This document shows, one piece after another, positions 16,208 through 23,537 of a DNA stretch of 64,000 bases. The DNA comes from Actinomycetospora corticicola (GTDB lineage Bacteria > Actinomycetota > Actinomycetes > Mycobacteriales > Pseudonocardiaceae). The position numbers and the translations under genes were made by a program. The stretch lies in the NCBI RefSeq assembly GCF_013409505.1, contig NZ_JACCBN010000001.1:4650001-4714000 (forward strand), read 5' to 3'. Position 1 is the stretch's first letter, and every line of letters begins with the position of its first letter. The notes below the pieces were generated by a model that saw only the letters and a program-made list of their open reading frames with translations, ran no database searches and had not been told where the DNA came from.

Positions 16208-17926
16208 GTGACCGGGTCGGACTCGATCGTCGCCCTCGTGCTGTTCGGGCTCGCCGCCGTCGCCGTCATCGCGATCGGCTCGCTCGGGGTCCGGGTCACC
16301 CGCTCCACCGACGACTTCCTCGCGGCCTCCCGCACGGTGCGCAGCCGCTCGAACGCGGCCGCGATCTCGGGTCAGTCGCTGTCGGTGGCGTCCTACCTCG
16401 GCATCGCGGGGATCGTGCTCTCCCACGGCGTCGACGGCCTCTGGTACCCGGTGGGCTTCGTCGCGGGCTTCGGGGTGCTGCTGCTGTTCGTCGCCGCCCC
16501 GCTGCGCCGGTCCGGCGCGTACACGGTGCCCGACTTCGCCGAGACCCGGCTCGACTCGACCGCCCTGCGCACCCTGACCACCGTCGTCGTCGTGGTGATC
16601 GGGTGGCTCTACCTCATCCCGCAGCTGCAGGCCTCCGGGCTGGTGCTCATGGTCGTCACGGGCGCGCCCGGCTGGGTCGGCGTGCTCGTCGTCGGCCTGG
16701 CGGTGACCGCCGCGGTCACCTTCGGCGGCATGCGGTCGATGACGCTCGTGCAGGCGTTCGGGTTCTGGCTCAAGGGCGTGGCCCTGGTGGTGCCCGCCGC
16801 CGTGCTGGTGGCCTGGTTCCTCGGGGCCGGGCTCACCGCGGCCCCCGACCGGGGCGGTGACCTGGTGTTCGACCGGCCGACCACCGTCGCGATCCACGAC
16901 CCCGTCGAGCTCACCGTCGTCGCCCCCGTCACCGTCGAGATCCGCGCGGCCGACGGGCAGCGGAGCACGGCCTCGTGGGGCCCGGGGCAGCAGGAGATCC
17001 CCCGCGACACCACGCTGGTGTTCCCGCCCGGGTCGCGGATGCCGGTGGTCGGGGAGGCGGTGGCCGGCAACCGGGCCTGGGACACCCCCTTCGGCGACGG
17101 GCAGCGGGGCCCGCTCTGGGTGTACTCGCTGCTGCTCGCGGCCTGCCTGGGTACGGCGGGGCTGCCGCACGTGCTGGTGCGCTACTACACCAACCCGGAC
17201 GGCCGGGCCGCGCGCCGCACGACGGTGCTGGTCATCGGCCTGCTCGGGTTCTTCAGCATCGTGCCGATCGTGCTCGGCGCGCTCTCCCGCTCGGTCGCGC
17301 CCCAACTGCTCACCGCCGGCGAGGGCGACGCCGTCGTGCTCCTGCTGCCCTCGTTGACGATCGGCGGCCCGGTGGGGGCGGCGCTCGGCGGACTCGTCGC
17401 CGCGGGCATCGCCGCGACCCTCCTCTCGGTCTCCGCCGGGTTGCTCCTCTCCGTGGCCGGGGTGCTCTCCAGCGACGTGCTGCCCGGGCGGCTCGGCGAC
17501 TTCCGGATCGCCGCGCACGTGGCCGGGGTGGTGCCGATCGTCGGCGCTCTGGTGTTCGCCCGGCTCGAGTTCGCCCACGCGGTGTCGCTCGCGCTCGCGG
17601 TGGCGGCCTCGACGTTCGCCCCGCTGCTGCTGCTCGGCATCTGGTGGCGGGGCCTGACCGACCGCGGTGCCATCGCCGGCATCGCCGTGGGTGGCGTGCT
17701 GTCGCTCTCGGCGTCGATCACCACCCTGGCCGGGGTCCGCCTCGAGGGCGTGGTGGGCACGCTGCTCGCCCAACCGGCAGCCGTGTCCGTGCCCGCCGCG
17801 GTGATCACGATGGTGGCGGTCAGCCGGGCGACGGCCTCGCGCATCCCCGCGCAGGTGGGGCGCACGCTGTTGCGGTTGCACGCTCCCGAGCGCCTCGGGC
17901 TCGGCGAGATGCGTGTGGGTCGCTGA
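16208..17926 (+). CDS. Sodium/solute symporter (SSS family, acetate-permease-like)
   Basis: A 572-residue transporter with about 13 membrane segments and the SSS signature regions (SGQSLSVASYLGIAGIV near the Na-binding helix, GLPHVLVRYYT later). Compared with the second symporter at 18427 it carries an extra hydrophilic insert of about 90 residues (roughly 213-300, starting after FLGAGLTAAPDRGG) in an outward-facing position. The family moves acetate, pyruvate and related monocarboxylates with Na+; the substrate here is not known. Last gene of the lytTR operon. Confidence 0.85.
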   Translation: MTGSDSIVALVLFGLAAVAVIAIGSLGVRVTRSTDDFLAASRTVRSRSNAAAISGQSLSVASYLGIAGIVLSHGVDGLWYPVGFVAGFGVLLLFVAAPLRRSGAYTVPDFAETRLDSTALRTLTTVVVVVIGWLYLIPQLQASGLVLMVVTGAPGWVGVLVVGLAVTAAVTFGGMRSMTLVQAFGFWLKGVALVVPAAVLVAWFLGAGLTAAPDRGGDLVFDRPTTVAIHDPVELTVVAPVTVEIRAADGQRSTASWGPGQQEIPRDTTLVFPPGSRMPVVGEAVAGNRAWDTPFGDGQRGPLWVYSLLLAACLGTAGLPHVLVRYYTNPDGRAARRTTVLVIGLLGFFSIVPIVLGALSRSVAPQLLTAGEGDAVVLLLPSLTIGGPVGAALGGLVAAGIAATLLSVSAGLLLSVAGVLSSDVLPGRLGDFRIAAHVAGVVPIVGALVFARLEFAHAVSLALAVAASTFAPLLLLGIWWRGLTDRGAIAGIAVGGVLSLSASITTLAGVRLEGVVGTLLAQPAAVSVPAAVITMVAVSRATASRIPAQVGRTLLRLHAPERLGLGEMRVGR

Positions 17927-18073
17927 AGTCACCCTTTCGCCTCACACGGCACATACGGCACGTGAGGTCGTTCGCCACTCGAAAGGACCATCTCCGACGG
18001 AGTGACGCCCACTAGGGTTCGGCCGTTGGAGTTCCGGCACAGCGCGGACCGACTCCCCGGAGGGTGAGAACGC

Positions 18074-18430
18074 ATGAGTGCGACCGAGGAGAGCTCGAGA
18101 GGATCCGACCCGCTCGGAGCTCCGACCCCCTACGAAGAGATGCAGCGCAGCCCGGAGTTCAAGGCGCTCCGTGACCGGTGGCGGCGCTACATCTTCCTGA
18201 TGAGCGGCCTGTTCCTGGCCTGGTTCCTGGTCTACGTGCTGCTGGCCGACTTCGCGCCCGGCCTCGTGAACACCCGCCTCGGCGGGACCAACTTCACCGT
18301 CGGCCTGCTGCTCGGGCTCCTGCAGTTCGTGTCCACCTTCGTGATCGCCGTGGCGTACGCGAAGTTCGCCGAGAAGAACATCGACCCGCAGGCCGAGGCG
18401 CTGCGGGAGACGGTGGAGGGGAAGCTGTGA
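18074..18430 (+). CDS. DUF485 membrane protein
   Basis: A 118-residue protein with two membrane segments (about 40-62 and 75-97) and the DUF485 pattern, including SPEFKALRDRWRRYIF before the first helix. In most bacteria a DUF485 gene lies directly upstream of an acetate symporter, and here its stop overlaps the symporter start (GTGA). It is therefore probably the small partner of that permease. The ATG at 18074 has a GGAGGGTGAG ribosome site. Confidence 0.88.
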   Translation: MSATEESSRGSDPLGAPTPYEEMQRSPEFKALRDRWRRYIFLMSGLFLAWFLVYVLLADFAPGLVNTRLGGTNFTVGLLLGLLQFVSTFVIAVAYAKFAEKNIDPQAEALRETVEGKL

Positions 18431-20076
18431 CGACCGGAGTGCTCGCCCAGGGCGGGGCCGCCCGGCTCGGCAACCCCTACCTCAACATCGGCATCTTCCT
18501 GGCGTTCGTGGTCATCACGCTGTTCATCGTCTACCGGGTGAGCCGGTCGGCGACGACGGCGTCGGACTACTACGCCGCCGGCAGCTCGTTCACCGGCCCG
18601 CAGAACGGCGTCGCGATCTCCGGCGACTACCTCTCCGCCGCGTCCTTCCTCGGGATCGCGGGCGCGATCGCGGTGAACGGCTACGACGGCTTCCTCTACT
18701 CGATCGGCTTCCTCGTCGCCTGGCTGACGGCGCTGCTGCTGGTGGCCGAGCTGCTGCGCAACGTCGGCCGGTTCACCCTCGGCGACGTCCTCGCGTTCCG
18801 GATGAAGCAGCGTCCGGTGCGGGCGGCCGCCGCGGTCTCCACGCTCGTGGTGTCGTTCTTCTACCTGCTCGCGCAGATGGCGGGCGCGGGCGGCCTGATC
18901 TCGCTGCTGCTCGGCATCCCCAACACGCCGGGCACGATCTTCGACGGCCAGTCGATCGTCATCGCGCTCGTCGGCCTCGTGATGATCGTCTACGTGCTGT
19001 ACGGCGGCATGCGCGGCACGACGTGGGTGCAGATCATCAAGGCGACCCTGCTGGTCATCGGCGCCGCCGTGATGACGGTGTGGGTGCTGGGCCTCTACGG
19101 CTTCAACCTCTCCGCGCTGCTCGGGGCCGCGAACGACGGGTCCGCGACCAACCTGCTCAACGCCGGCAACCAGTACGGCAAGACGATCACCAGCCGGATC
19201 GACTTCCTGTCGCTGGCCGTCGCGCTCGTGCTCGGCACCGCGGGTCTGCCGCACGTGCTGATGCGCTTCTACACGGTGCCCACGGCGAAGGAGGCCCGCC
19301 GGTCGGTGAACTGGGCCATCTGGATCATCGGCATCTTCTACCTGTTCACCCTGGTGATCGGGTACGGCGCGGCGGCGATCGTCCCGGCGAACCTGCTGTC
19401 GTCGAAGAACGTCAACGACGCCGCCCCGCTGCTCGCCTTCGAGCTCGGTGGCACGGTCCTGCTCGGGGTGGTCTCGGCGATCGCCTTCGCGACGATCCTC
19501 GCCGTGGTCGCCGGCCTGACGATCACCTCGGCGGCCTCGTTCGCGCACGACGTCTACGCGTCGGTGCTCAAGGAGGGCAAGCCGGAGCCGGGATCGGAGG
19601 TCCGGGTGGCCCGGCGGACCGCCCTCGTCGTCGGCTTCGTCGCGGTGATCGGCGGCATCCTCGCCAACGGCCAGAACGTCGCGTTCCTCGTCGCCCTGGC
19701 GTTCGCGGTGGCGGCCTCGGCCAACCTCCCGACGCTGCTCTACTCGCTGTTCTGGAAGAAGTTCAACACCACCGGCGCGCTGTTCTCGATCTACGGCGGC
19801 CTGGCGATCTGCATCGTGCTCATCGTCTTCAGCCCGGTGGTCTCCGGGTCGGCGACGGCGATCTTCGGGGAGGGCGTGAACTTCAAGCTGTTCCCGCTCT
19901 CGAACCCGGGCATCGTCTCGATCCCGCTGTCCTTCCTGCTCGGTGTCATCGGCACCTACGTCGGGGCGAACAAGGGCACCGCGGCCGACCAGGAGGAGCA
20001 CGAGCGCAAGGCCGCCGAGATGGAGGTCCGCTCCATGACGGGGGCGGGGTCGTCGAACACGGCCGTGTCGCACTAG
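18427..20076 (+). CDS. actP: Cation/acetate symporter
   Basis: A 549-residue SSS-family transporter with about 13 membrane helices. The motifs SASDYYAAG-like (TTASDYYAAGSS), ISGDYLSAASFLGIAG and TAGLPHVLMRFYTVP are typical of ActP/MctC acetate-propionate-pyruvate symporters. It is coupled to the DUF485 gene by GTGA overlap. Together with the LytS/LytR genes and the first symporter, this looks like a regulated monocarboxylate uptake locus. A three-hairpin repeat begins 2 bases after the stop codon and may serve as the terminator. Confidence 0.88.
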   Translation: MTTGVLAQGGAARLGNPYLNIGIFLAFVVITLFIVYRVSRSATTASDYYAAGSSFTGPQNGVAISGDYLSAASFLGIAGAIAVNGYDGFLYSIGFLVAWLTALLLVAELLRNVGRFTLGDVLAFRMKQRPVRAAAAVSTLVVSFFYLLAQMAGAGGLISLLLGIPNTPGTIFDGQSIVIALVGLVMIVYVLYGGMRGTTWVQIIKATLLVIGAAVMTVWVLGLYGFNLSALLGAANDGSATNLLNAGNQYGKTITSRIDFLSLAVALVLGTAGLPHVLMRFYTVPTAKEARRSVNWAIWIIGIFYLFTLVIGYGAAAIVPANLLSSKNVNDAAPLLAFELGGTVLLGVVSAIAFATILAVVAGLTITSAASFAHDVYASVLKEGKPEPGSEVRVARRTALVVGFVAVIGGILANGQNVAFLVALAFAVAASANLPTLLYSLFWKKFNTTGALFSIYGGLAICIVLIVFSPVVSGSATAIFGEGVNFKLFPLSNPGIVSIPLSFLLGVIGTYVGANKGTAADQEEHERKAAEMEVRSMTGAGSSNTAVSH

Positions 20077-20077
20077 G

Positions 20078-20141
20078 TGCTTCGCAGGTGAGCACTAAGT
20101 GGGGCTATGACCCCACTTAGTGCTCACATGCGCGGAGCGCA
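20078..20141. repeat. Three-hairpin intergenic repeat, copy 2
   Basis: A perfect 17-base-pair central stem (20088-20104 and 20111-20127, arm GTGAGCACTAAGTGGGG, loop CTATGA) lies between a TGC-TTC-GCA hairpin (20078-20086) and a TGCGC-GGA-GCGCA hairpin (20129-20141). It fills the gap between the symporter and rhodanese genes. Confidence 0.75.
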
Positions 20142-20143
20142 CA

Positions 20144-20473
20144 ATGAGGACCATGAACGTCCCGGCCGTGACGGTGTCCGAGGTGCCCGCCGGCGCCACG
20201 CTGCTCGACGTCCGGGAGGACGACGAGTGGGTCGCCGGCCACGCCCCGGAGGCGGTGCACGTCCCGATGTCGGCCTTCCTCGAACGGATCGACCAGGTGC
20301 CCGACGGCCCGCTCGCAGTGGTGTGCCGGGTCGGCGGGCGCTCCGCCCAGGTGACCGCCTACCTGCGCAACCAGGGGCGGGACGCCGTGAACGTGACCGG
20401 CGGGATGCTCGCGTGGGAGGCCGCCGGGCGTCCGGTGGTCTCCGACGGGCCCGGTCCCGCGCAGGTGGTCTGA
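20144..20473 (+). CDS. Rhodanese-like sulfurtransferase
   Basis: A 109-residue single-domain rhodanese. The active-site loop is CRVGGRS with Cys61, and the family's LLDVRE and GHAPEAVHVPM motifs are present. Such proteins carry persulfide sulfur in the cytoplasm. I chose the ATG at 20144 because GGAG lies 7 bases upstream; ATG 20153 and GTG 20120 are alternatives, the latter inside the repeat stem. The next gene begins 4 bases after the stop. Confidence 0.85.
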   Translation: MRTMNVPAVTVSEVPAGATLLDVREDDEWVAGHAPEAVHVPMSAFLERIDQVPDGPLAVVCRVGGRSAQVTAYLRNQGRDAVNVTGGMLAWEAAGRPVVSDGPGPAQVV

Positions 20474-20477
20474 GCCC

Positions 20478-21437
20478 GTGACCTGCCCGCGGTGCGGCCG
20501 GGAGCAGCCGCCCGGTGGGTCCGGCCGGTTCTGCGTACACTGCGGCCGGGTCCTGGGCGGCGTGCGCTGGGTGGCCACCACCCCCGACGCGGCCCGGCCG
20601 AGCACGCCCGCACCGCGCCGTGCGCCCTACGCCGGTCCGCCCCGCTACCGGTCGATCCCGCGCTGGAGTCTCTGGCCGTGGGCCGCCCGGCCCGAGCCCG
20701 GTGCGCCCGACGGCCCGCTCGCGGCGCGGACCCCGGCGGAACCGGCCGAGACGCTCCGGGCCACGGCGGGACTGCTGCGTCGGCTCGCCGTCACCACCGC
20801 CCTGCTGTGCGGCGTCGCGGCGGCCGGCGAGGCCCTCCGCTACGTCCTGCTGCTCCTCAGCCGCGACCGTGCCCTCTCCGGGACGCTGCTCGGCTGGTCC
20901 GACGCGATCGTCGCCCTCTTCGGCCTGCTCGCCCCGATGGCGGCGCTGGCGACAGGCGTGGTGTTCCTGCGCTGGCTGCTGGTGGCCCGGGGGATCGCGG
21001 CGGACGCCTCGGACACCCGGCCCTGGCGGTCCACCCGGATGCTGCTCCTCGGCTGCGTGCTGCCGCCGCTGACGCTGACCGTGCCCGGCGCGACGCTCGC
21101 CGAGATCGAGCACGCCGGGTCCGGCGCCGACCCGACCGTGCGTCCGCGACCCTCCCGGCCGGTGCTCGCGTGGTGGGCGGCGTGGGTGGTGGGGGTCGTC
21201 CTCGGCGTCGTCACCCTGCTGCAGGGACTCGCCGACAGCACGCAGGCGCTCGCCGACGGGGTGGTCCTGCACTTCTGGTCCGACGTCGTCGCGGTGGTGG
21301 TCGCCCTGCTGACCGTCCGCGTCACGGCGCACCTCACCGAGCTCCTCGCCCCGGTGCTGCGGGAGCGGGGGCGGAGCTACGTGGTGGTCGGGGGAGACGC
21401 GGCGACGCGGAGCTCGACCGTGGTGGGGACCGCCTAG
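20478..21437 (+). CDS. Zinc-ribbon membrane protein (DUF4328-like)
   Basis: A 319-residue protein with an N-terminal zinc ribbon (CPRCG at 3-7 and CVHCG at 19-23), a Pro/Arg-rich linker, and about six membrane helices from residue 100 on, in the arrangement of DUF4328 proteins. The C-terminal coding end contains a 29-base sequence also found between other genes at 9523, which suggests the repeat was captured into the gene. Its stop shares CTAG with the stop of the convergent ferritin gene (overlap of 4 bases). Function unknown. Confidence 0.75.
   Translation: MTCPRCGREQPPGGSGRFCVHCGRVLGGVRWVATTPDAARPSTPAPRRAPYAGPPRYRSIPRWSLWPWAARPEPGAPDGPLAARTPAEPAETLRATAGLLRRLAVTTALLCGVAAAGEALRYVLLLLSRDRALSGTLLGWSDAIVALFGLLAPMAALATGVVFLRWLLVARGIAADASDTRPWRSTRMLLLGCVLPPLTLTVPGATLAEIEHAGSGADPTVRPRPSRPVLAWWAAWVVGVVLGVVTLLQGLADSTQALADGVVLHFWSDVVAVVVALLTVRVTAHLTELLAPVLRERGRSYVVVGGDAATRSSTVVGTA
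21393..21421. repeat. 29-base dispersed repeat, copy 2
   Basis: It differs from the copy at 9523 at only two positions. Here it is translated as part of the C-terminal tail (GDAATRSST) of the zinc-ribbon membrane protein. Confidence 0.5.
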
Positions 21438-21994
21438 GCTCCGCCGCCGAGGCTGGCGACGCCCCCGGCGGACGGCGGGGCGGTGGGGTCGTTCCCCGCG
21501 TCCGCCGGCATCTCGCGGGCGACGAAGTCCTCGACGTGGAAGAGGTTGTCGCCCGCGCGGCGCACGATGCGCAGCAGCGTCGTCATGGAGGCGACCTCCT
21601 CGACCTGCTCCTTGAGGTACCACTGCATGAACTGCTCGCCGAGGTAGTCGCCCTGGTCGCGCGCGGTGCGGGCGAGCAGCGTGATCTGGTCGGTGACCCG
21701 GCGTTCCTGGTCGAGTACCAGCTCGACGACGTCCTCGACCGACTTGAAGTCGTTGCGGACCTCGTCGATGCCGGGGATGCGGACGACCACGTCGTTGTCG
21801 AGGAGGTACTGCACCATGCCCATGGCGTGGTTGCGCTCCTCGAGCGCCTGCGCGTAGAAGTGCGCCGCCAGCTGCGGGAGGTCCTCGTCGTCGCAGTAGA
21901 CCGCGACCGCGGTGTACTGCTGCGACGCGGTGAACTCGTGGCGGATCTGGTCGCGCAGGAGATCGTGGAACCTCGACGCGGACGGCTCTTCCAT
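21434..21994 (-). CDS. Ferritin-like iron-storage protein
   Basis: A 186-residue four-helix ferritin. Iron-site residues appear as E in HEFTASQQY, EERNHA (ExxH), and the QMYLKEQVEE-like segment (QWYLKEQVEEV). The last 20 residues are a flexible Gly/Ala/Pro tail. It would oxidise and store iron in the cytoplasm. The start is the ATG at 21994, because TACACT stands 6 bases upstream (a leaderless start) and the upstream in-frame region is unlike the family. A weak IdeR-like box lies just beyond. Bacterioferritin is less likely since no heme Met is evident. Confidence 0.88.
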   Translation of the reverse strand: MEEPSASRFHDLLRDQIRHEFTASQQYTAVAVYCDDEDLPQLAAHFYAQALEERNHAMGMVQYLLDNDVVVRIPGIDEVRNDFKSVEDVVELVLDQERRVTDQITLLARTARDQGDYLGEQFMQWYLKEQVEEVASMTTLLRIVRRAGDNLFHVEDFVAREMPADAGNDPTAPPSAGGVASLGGGA

Positions 21995-22000
21995 CCGGTG

Positions 22001-22020
22001 AGTGTAGGGCGCCCTTACCT
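22001..22020 (-). promoter_or_regulatory. Ferritin leaderless promoter with weak iron-box-like sequence
   Basis: On the minus strand TACACT (22001-22006) lies 6 bases before the ATG. Overlapping and upstream of it is AGGTAAGGGCGCCCT (22006-22020), which keeps the AGGT and CCT ends of the IdeR consensus but matches only about 10 of 15 positions. Confidence 0.35.
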
Positions 22021-22064
22021 CGCGGGGGTATGGCGTCCGCCTCGTGACACCCCCGCGACCCGGA

Positions 22065-23537
22065 TCAGCCGATGGTCGCGGCCACGGCCTTGTCACCGTC
22101 CTGCTGCACCGTCACCGGGGGCTTCCCGACGCCGAGGTCGCCGCACTTCAGGTTCTGGAACGAGGTCTGCAGCCGCTGCGCGAGGAAGGTGAACAGCGAG
22201 TTCGCCGCCGCCGGGTCGGGCGACGGTGCCGCCGCGAACCGGGCCTTGTCCGCCTGCAGCCGGGCGGGCGCGACGGCGACCAGCGAGCGGCAGTAGGCCG
22301 CACCGTCGGACGACGCGGCGGGCGACTGGTCGACCCCGAGCCGGTAGAGCGTCAACTTCGCGCGGGACGGGGCGTCGCCGGCGAGCACCATCGGGTCGTT
22401 CGCCGGGACGAGTGCGACGGGGTCACCCTGGTGGGCCGCCGCCTGCAGCTCGTTCAGCGCCAGGGAGGGCACCGCGCGCCCGCCGTCCCCGAGGTCCGGC
22501 GCGGTCATCGGGTGACAGCCCAGGGCCGGGTCGACGAAGGCGTCGAGCAACCCGTTGTCGCTGGCGTTGGTCAGCACGGTGCCGCCGAGACCGCGGTTCG
22601 CGACCGCGTCCTGGGCGACCCGGCCGTCGTCGAGCACGCGGTAGGAGGTGGCGAGGTTGTCGCTCTGGTCCTGGTCGACCACGGCGAAGTCACGGGTGGT
22701 CGGGCACGGCTTCCCGTCGGCGGCGGTGCCGAGGGCGGGCACGGCCGTGCGGCCGGCGGCGACCGAGGCGTTCGCGGCGGCGAAGAACGGTGCCGCGCCA
22801 CAGTCGGCGAACTGTCCGAACGGCGAGCCGGGGGTGCCGTTGACACAGCCGGCCCGGTCGCCGTCGAGGGTCAGGGTGGTGCCGTTGAAGCCGAACCAGA
22901 CGCCGACGACCGCGCCCGCGGGCAGTTGCGGCGTGACCGGCGCGGCGGCGGGCCGGGACCCGTCGTCGACCACCAGCGGGTGGTAGACCGACAGCGCGCC
23001 CGTCGCGGGGTCGAGCACCGTCGCCTCGACGAACGCGGCCTGCGCCGTGTCCGCCTCGTGGCACGCGCCCTGCCCGCCGGAGCCCTTCAGTCGGTAGGGG
23101 GTGGCGAGCCCGGCGGCCGTCAGCGGTGCGGGCGGCACGACGAGCGTGCAGTTCGGGTTCGGCTGCGCCTGCTGCGCCTGCTGCGCCTGCTGCTGCTGGT
23201 GCTGCTGCTGCCGGTGCTGCTGCGCGTCAGACCGATGCGTGCCGGCCGCCGCGGCGGCGTCGTGGGCGCCCGTCGTCGCGGACGTGCCGGTCGTGCTGTC
23301 CGACCCGCCGTCGCCGGTCGTCCCGTCCTCCCGACGCGACCGGCCGGTGATCGCCGAGGTCAGGCGCGAGAGCAGGGAGGGGGCCCGTCCGTGCTGCGAG
23401 CTCGTCGATCCCGACGTCGGGCCGTCGCTCGTCCGCGAGGACGCCCACGCCTGTGCCGCCCCGAGGACGAGCAGGATCGAGAGCGGGACGGCGACCGCCC
23501 ACCGCGGGATGCGCGGCCGGGCCGTGTGACGTGACAT
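22065..23537 (-). CDS. Secreted or anchored protein with Gln-rich linker
   Basis: A 490-residue protein not recognised as a family. A signal or anchor helix lies at about 12-32 (WAVAVPLSILLVLGAAQAWA). It is followed by a Ser/Thr/Gly-rich region, a Gln/His/Ala stretch at about 105-128 with QQA repeats, and a 350-residue extracellular domain with several Cys. The domain's low-charge composition fits an exported protein. The ATG at 23537 has AAGGA 5 bases upstream. The upstream flavocytochrome frame runs 311 bases into this gene in another phase. Confidence 0.72.
   Translation of the reverse strand: MSRHTARPRIPRWAVAVPLSILLVLGAAQAWASSRTSDGPTSGSTSSQHGRAPSLLSRLTSAITGRSRREDGTTGDGGSDSTTGTSATTGAHDAAAAAGTHRSDAQQHRQQQHQQQQAQQAQQAQPNPNCTLVVPPAPLTAAGLATPYRLKGSGGQGACHEADTAQAAFVEATVLDPATGALSVYHPLVVDDGSRPAAAPVTPQLPAGAVVGVWFGFNGTTLTLDGDRAGCVNGTPGSPFGQFADCGAAPFFAAANASVAAGRTAVPALGTAADGKPCPTTRDFAVVDQDQSDNLATSYRVLDDGRVAQDAVANRGLGGTVLTNASDNGLLDAFVDPALGCHPMTAPDLGDGGRAVPSLALNELQAAAHQGDPVALVPANDPMVLAGDAPSRAKLTLYRLGVDQSPAASSDGAAYCRSLVAVAPARLQADKARFAAAPSPDPAAANSLFTFLAQRLQTSFQNLKCGDLGVGKPPVTVQQDGDKAVAATIG

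Noticed and set aside
15164..17932. A 922-codon minus-strand frame opposite the first symporter
   Set aside because: Composition is His/Arg/Gly/Glu low-complexity, and the opposite strand encodes a well-patterned SSS transporter.
18140..18160. Apparent further copy of the 29-bp repeat in the DUF485 gene
   Set aside because: Only a short Glu-Met-Gln-Arg codon run matches and the GAGCTCGACC half is absent, so it is chance likeness.
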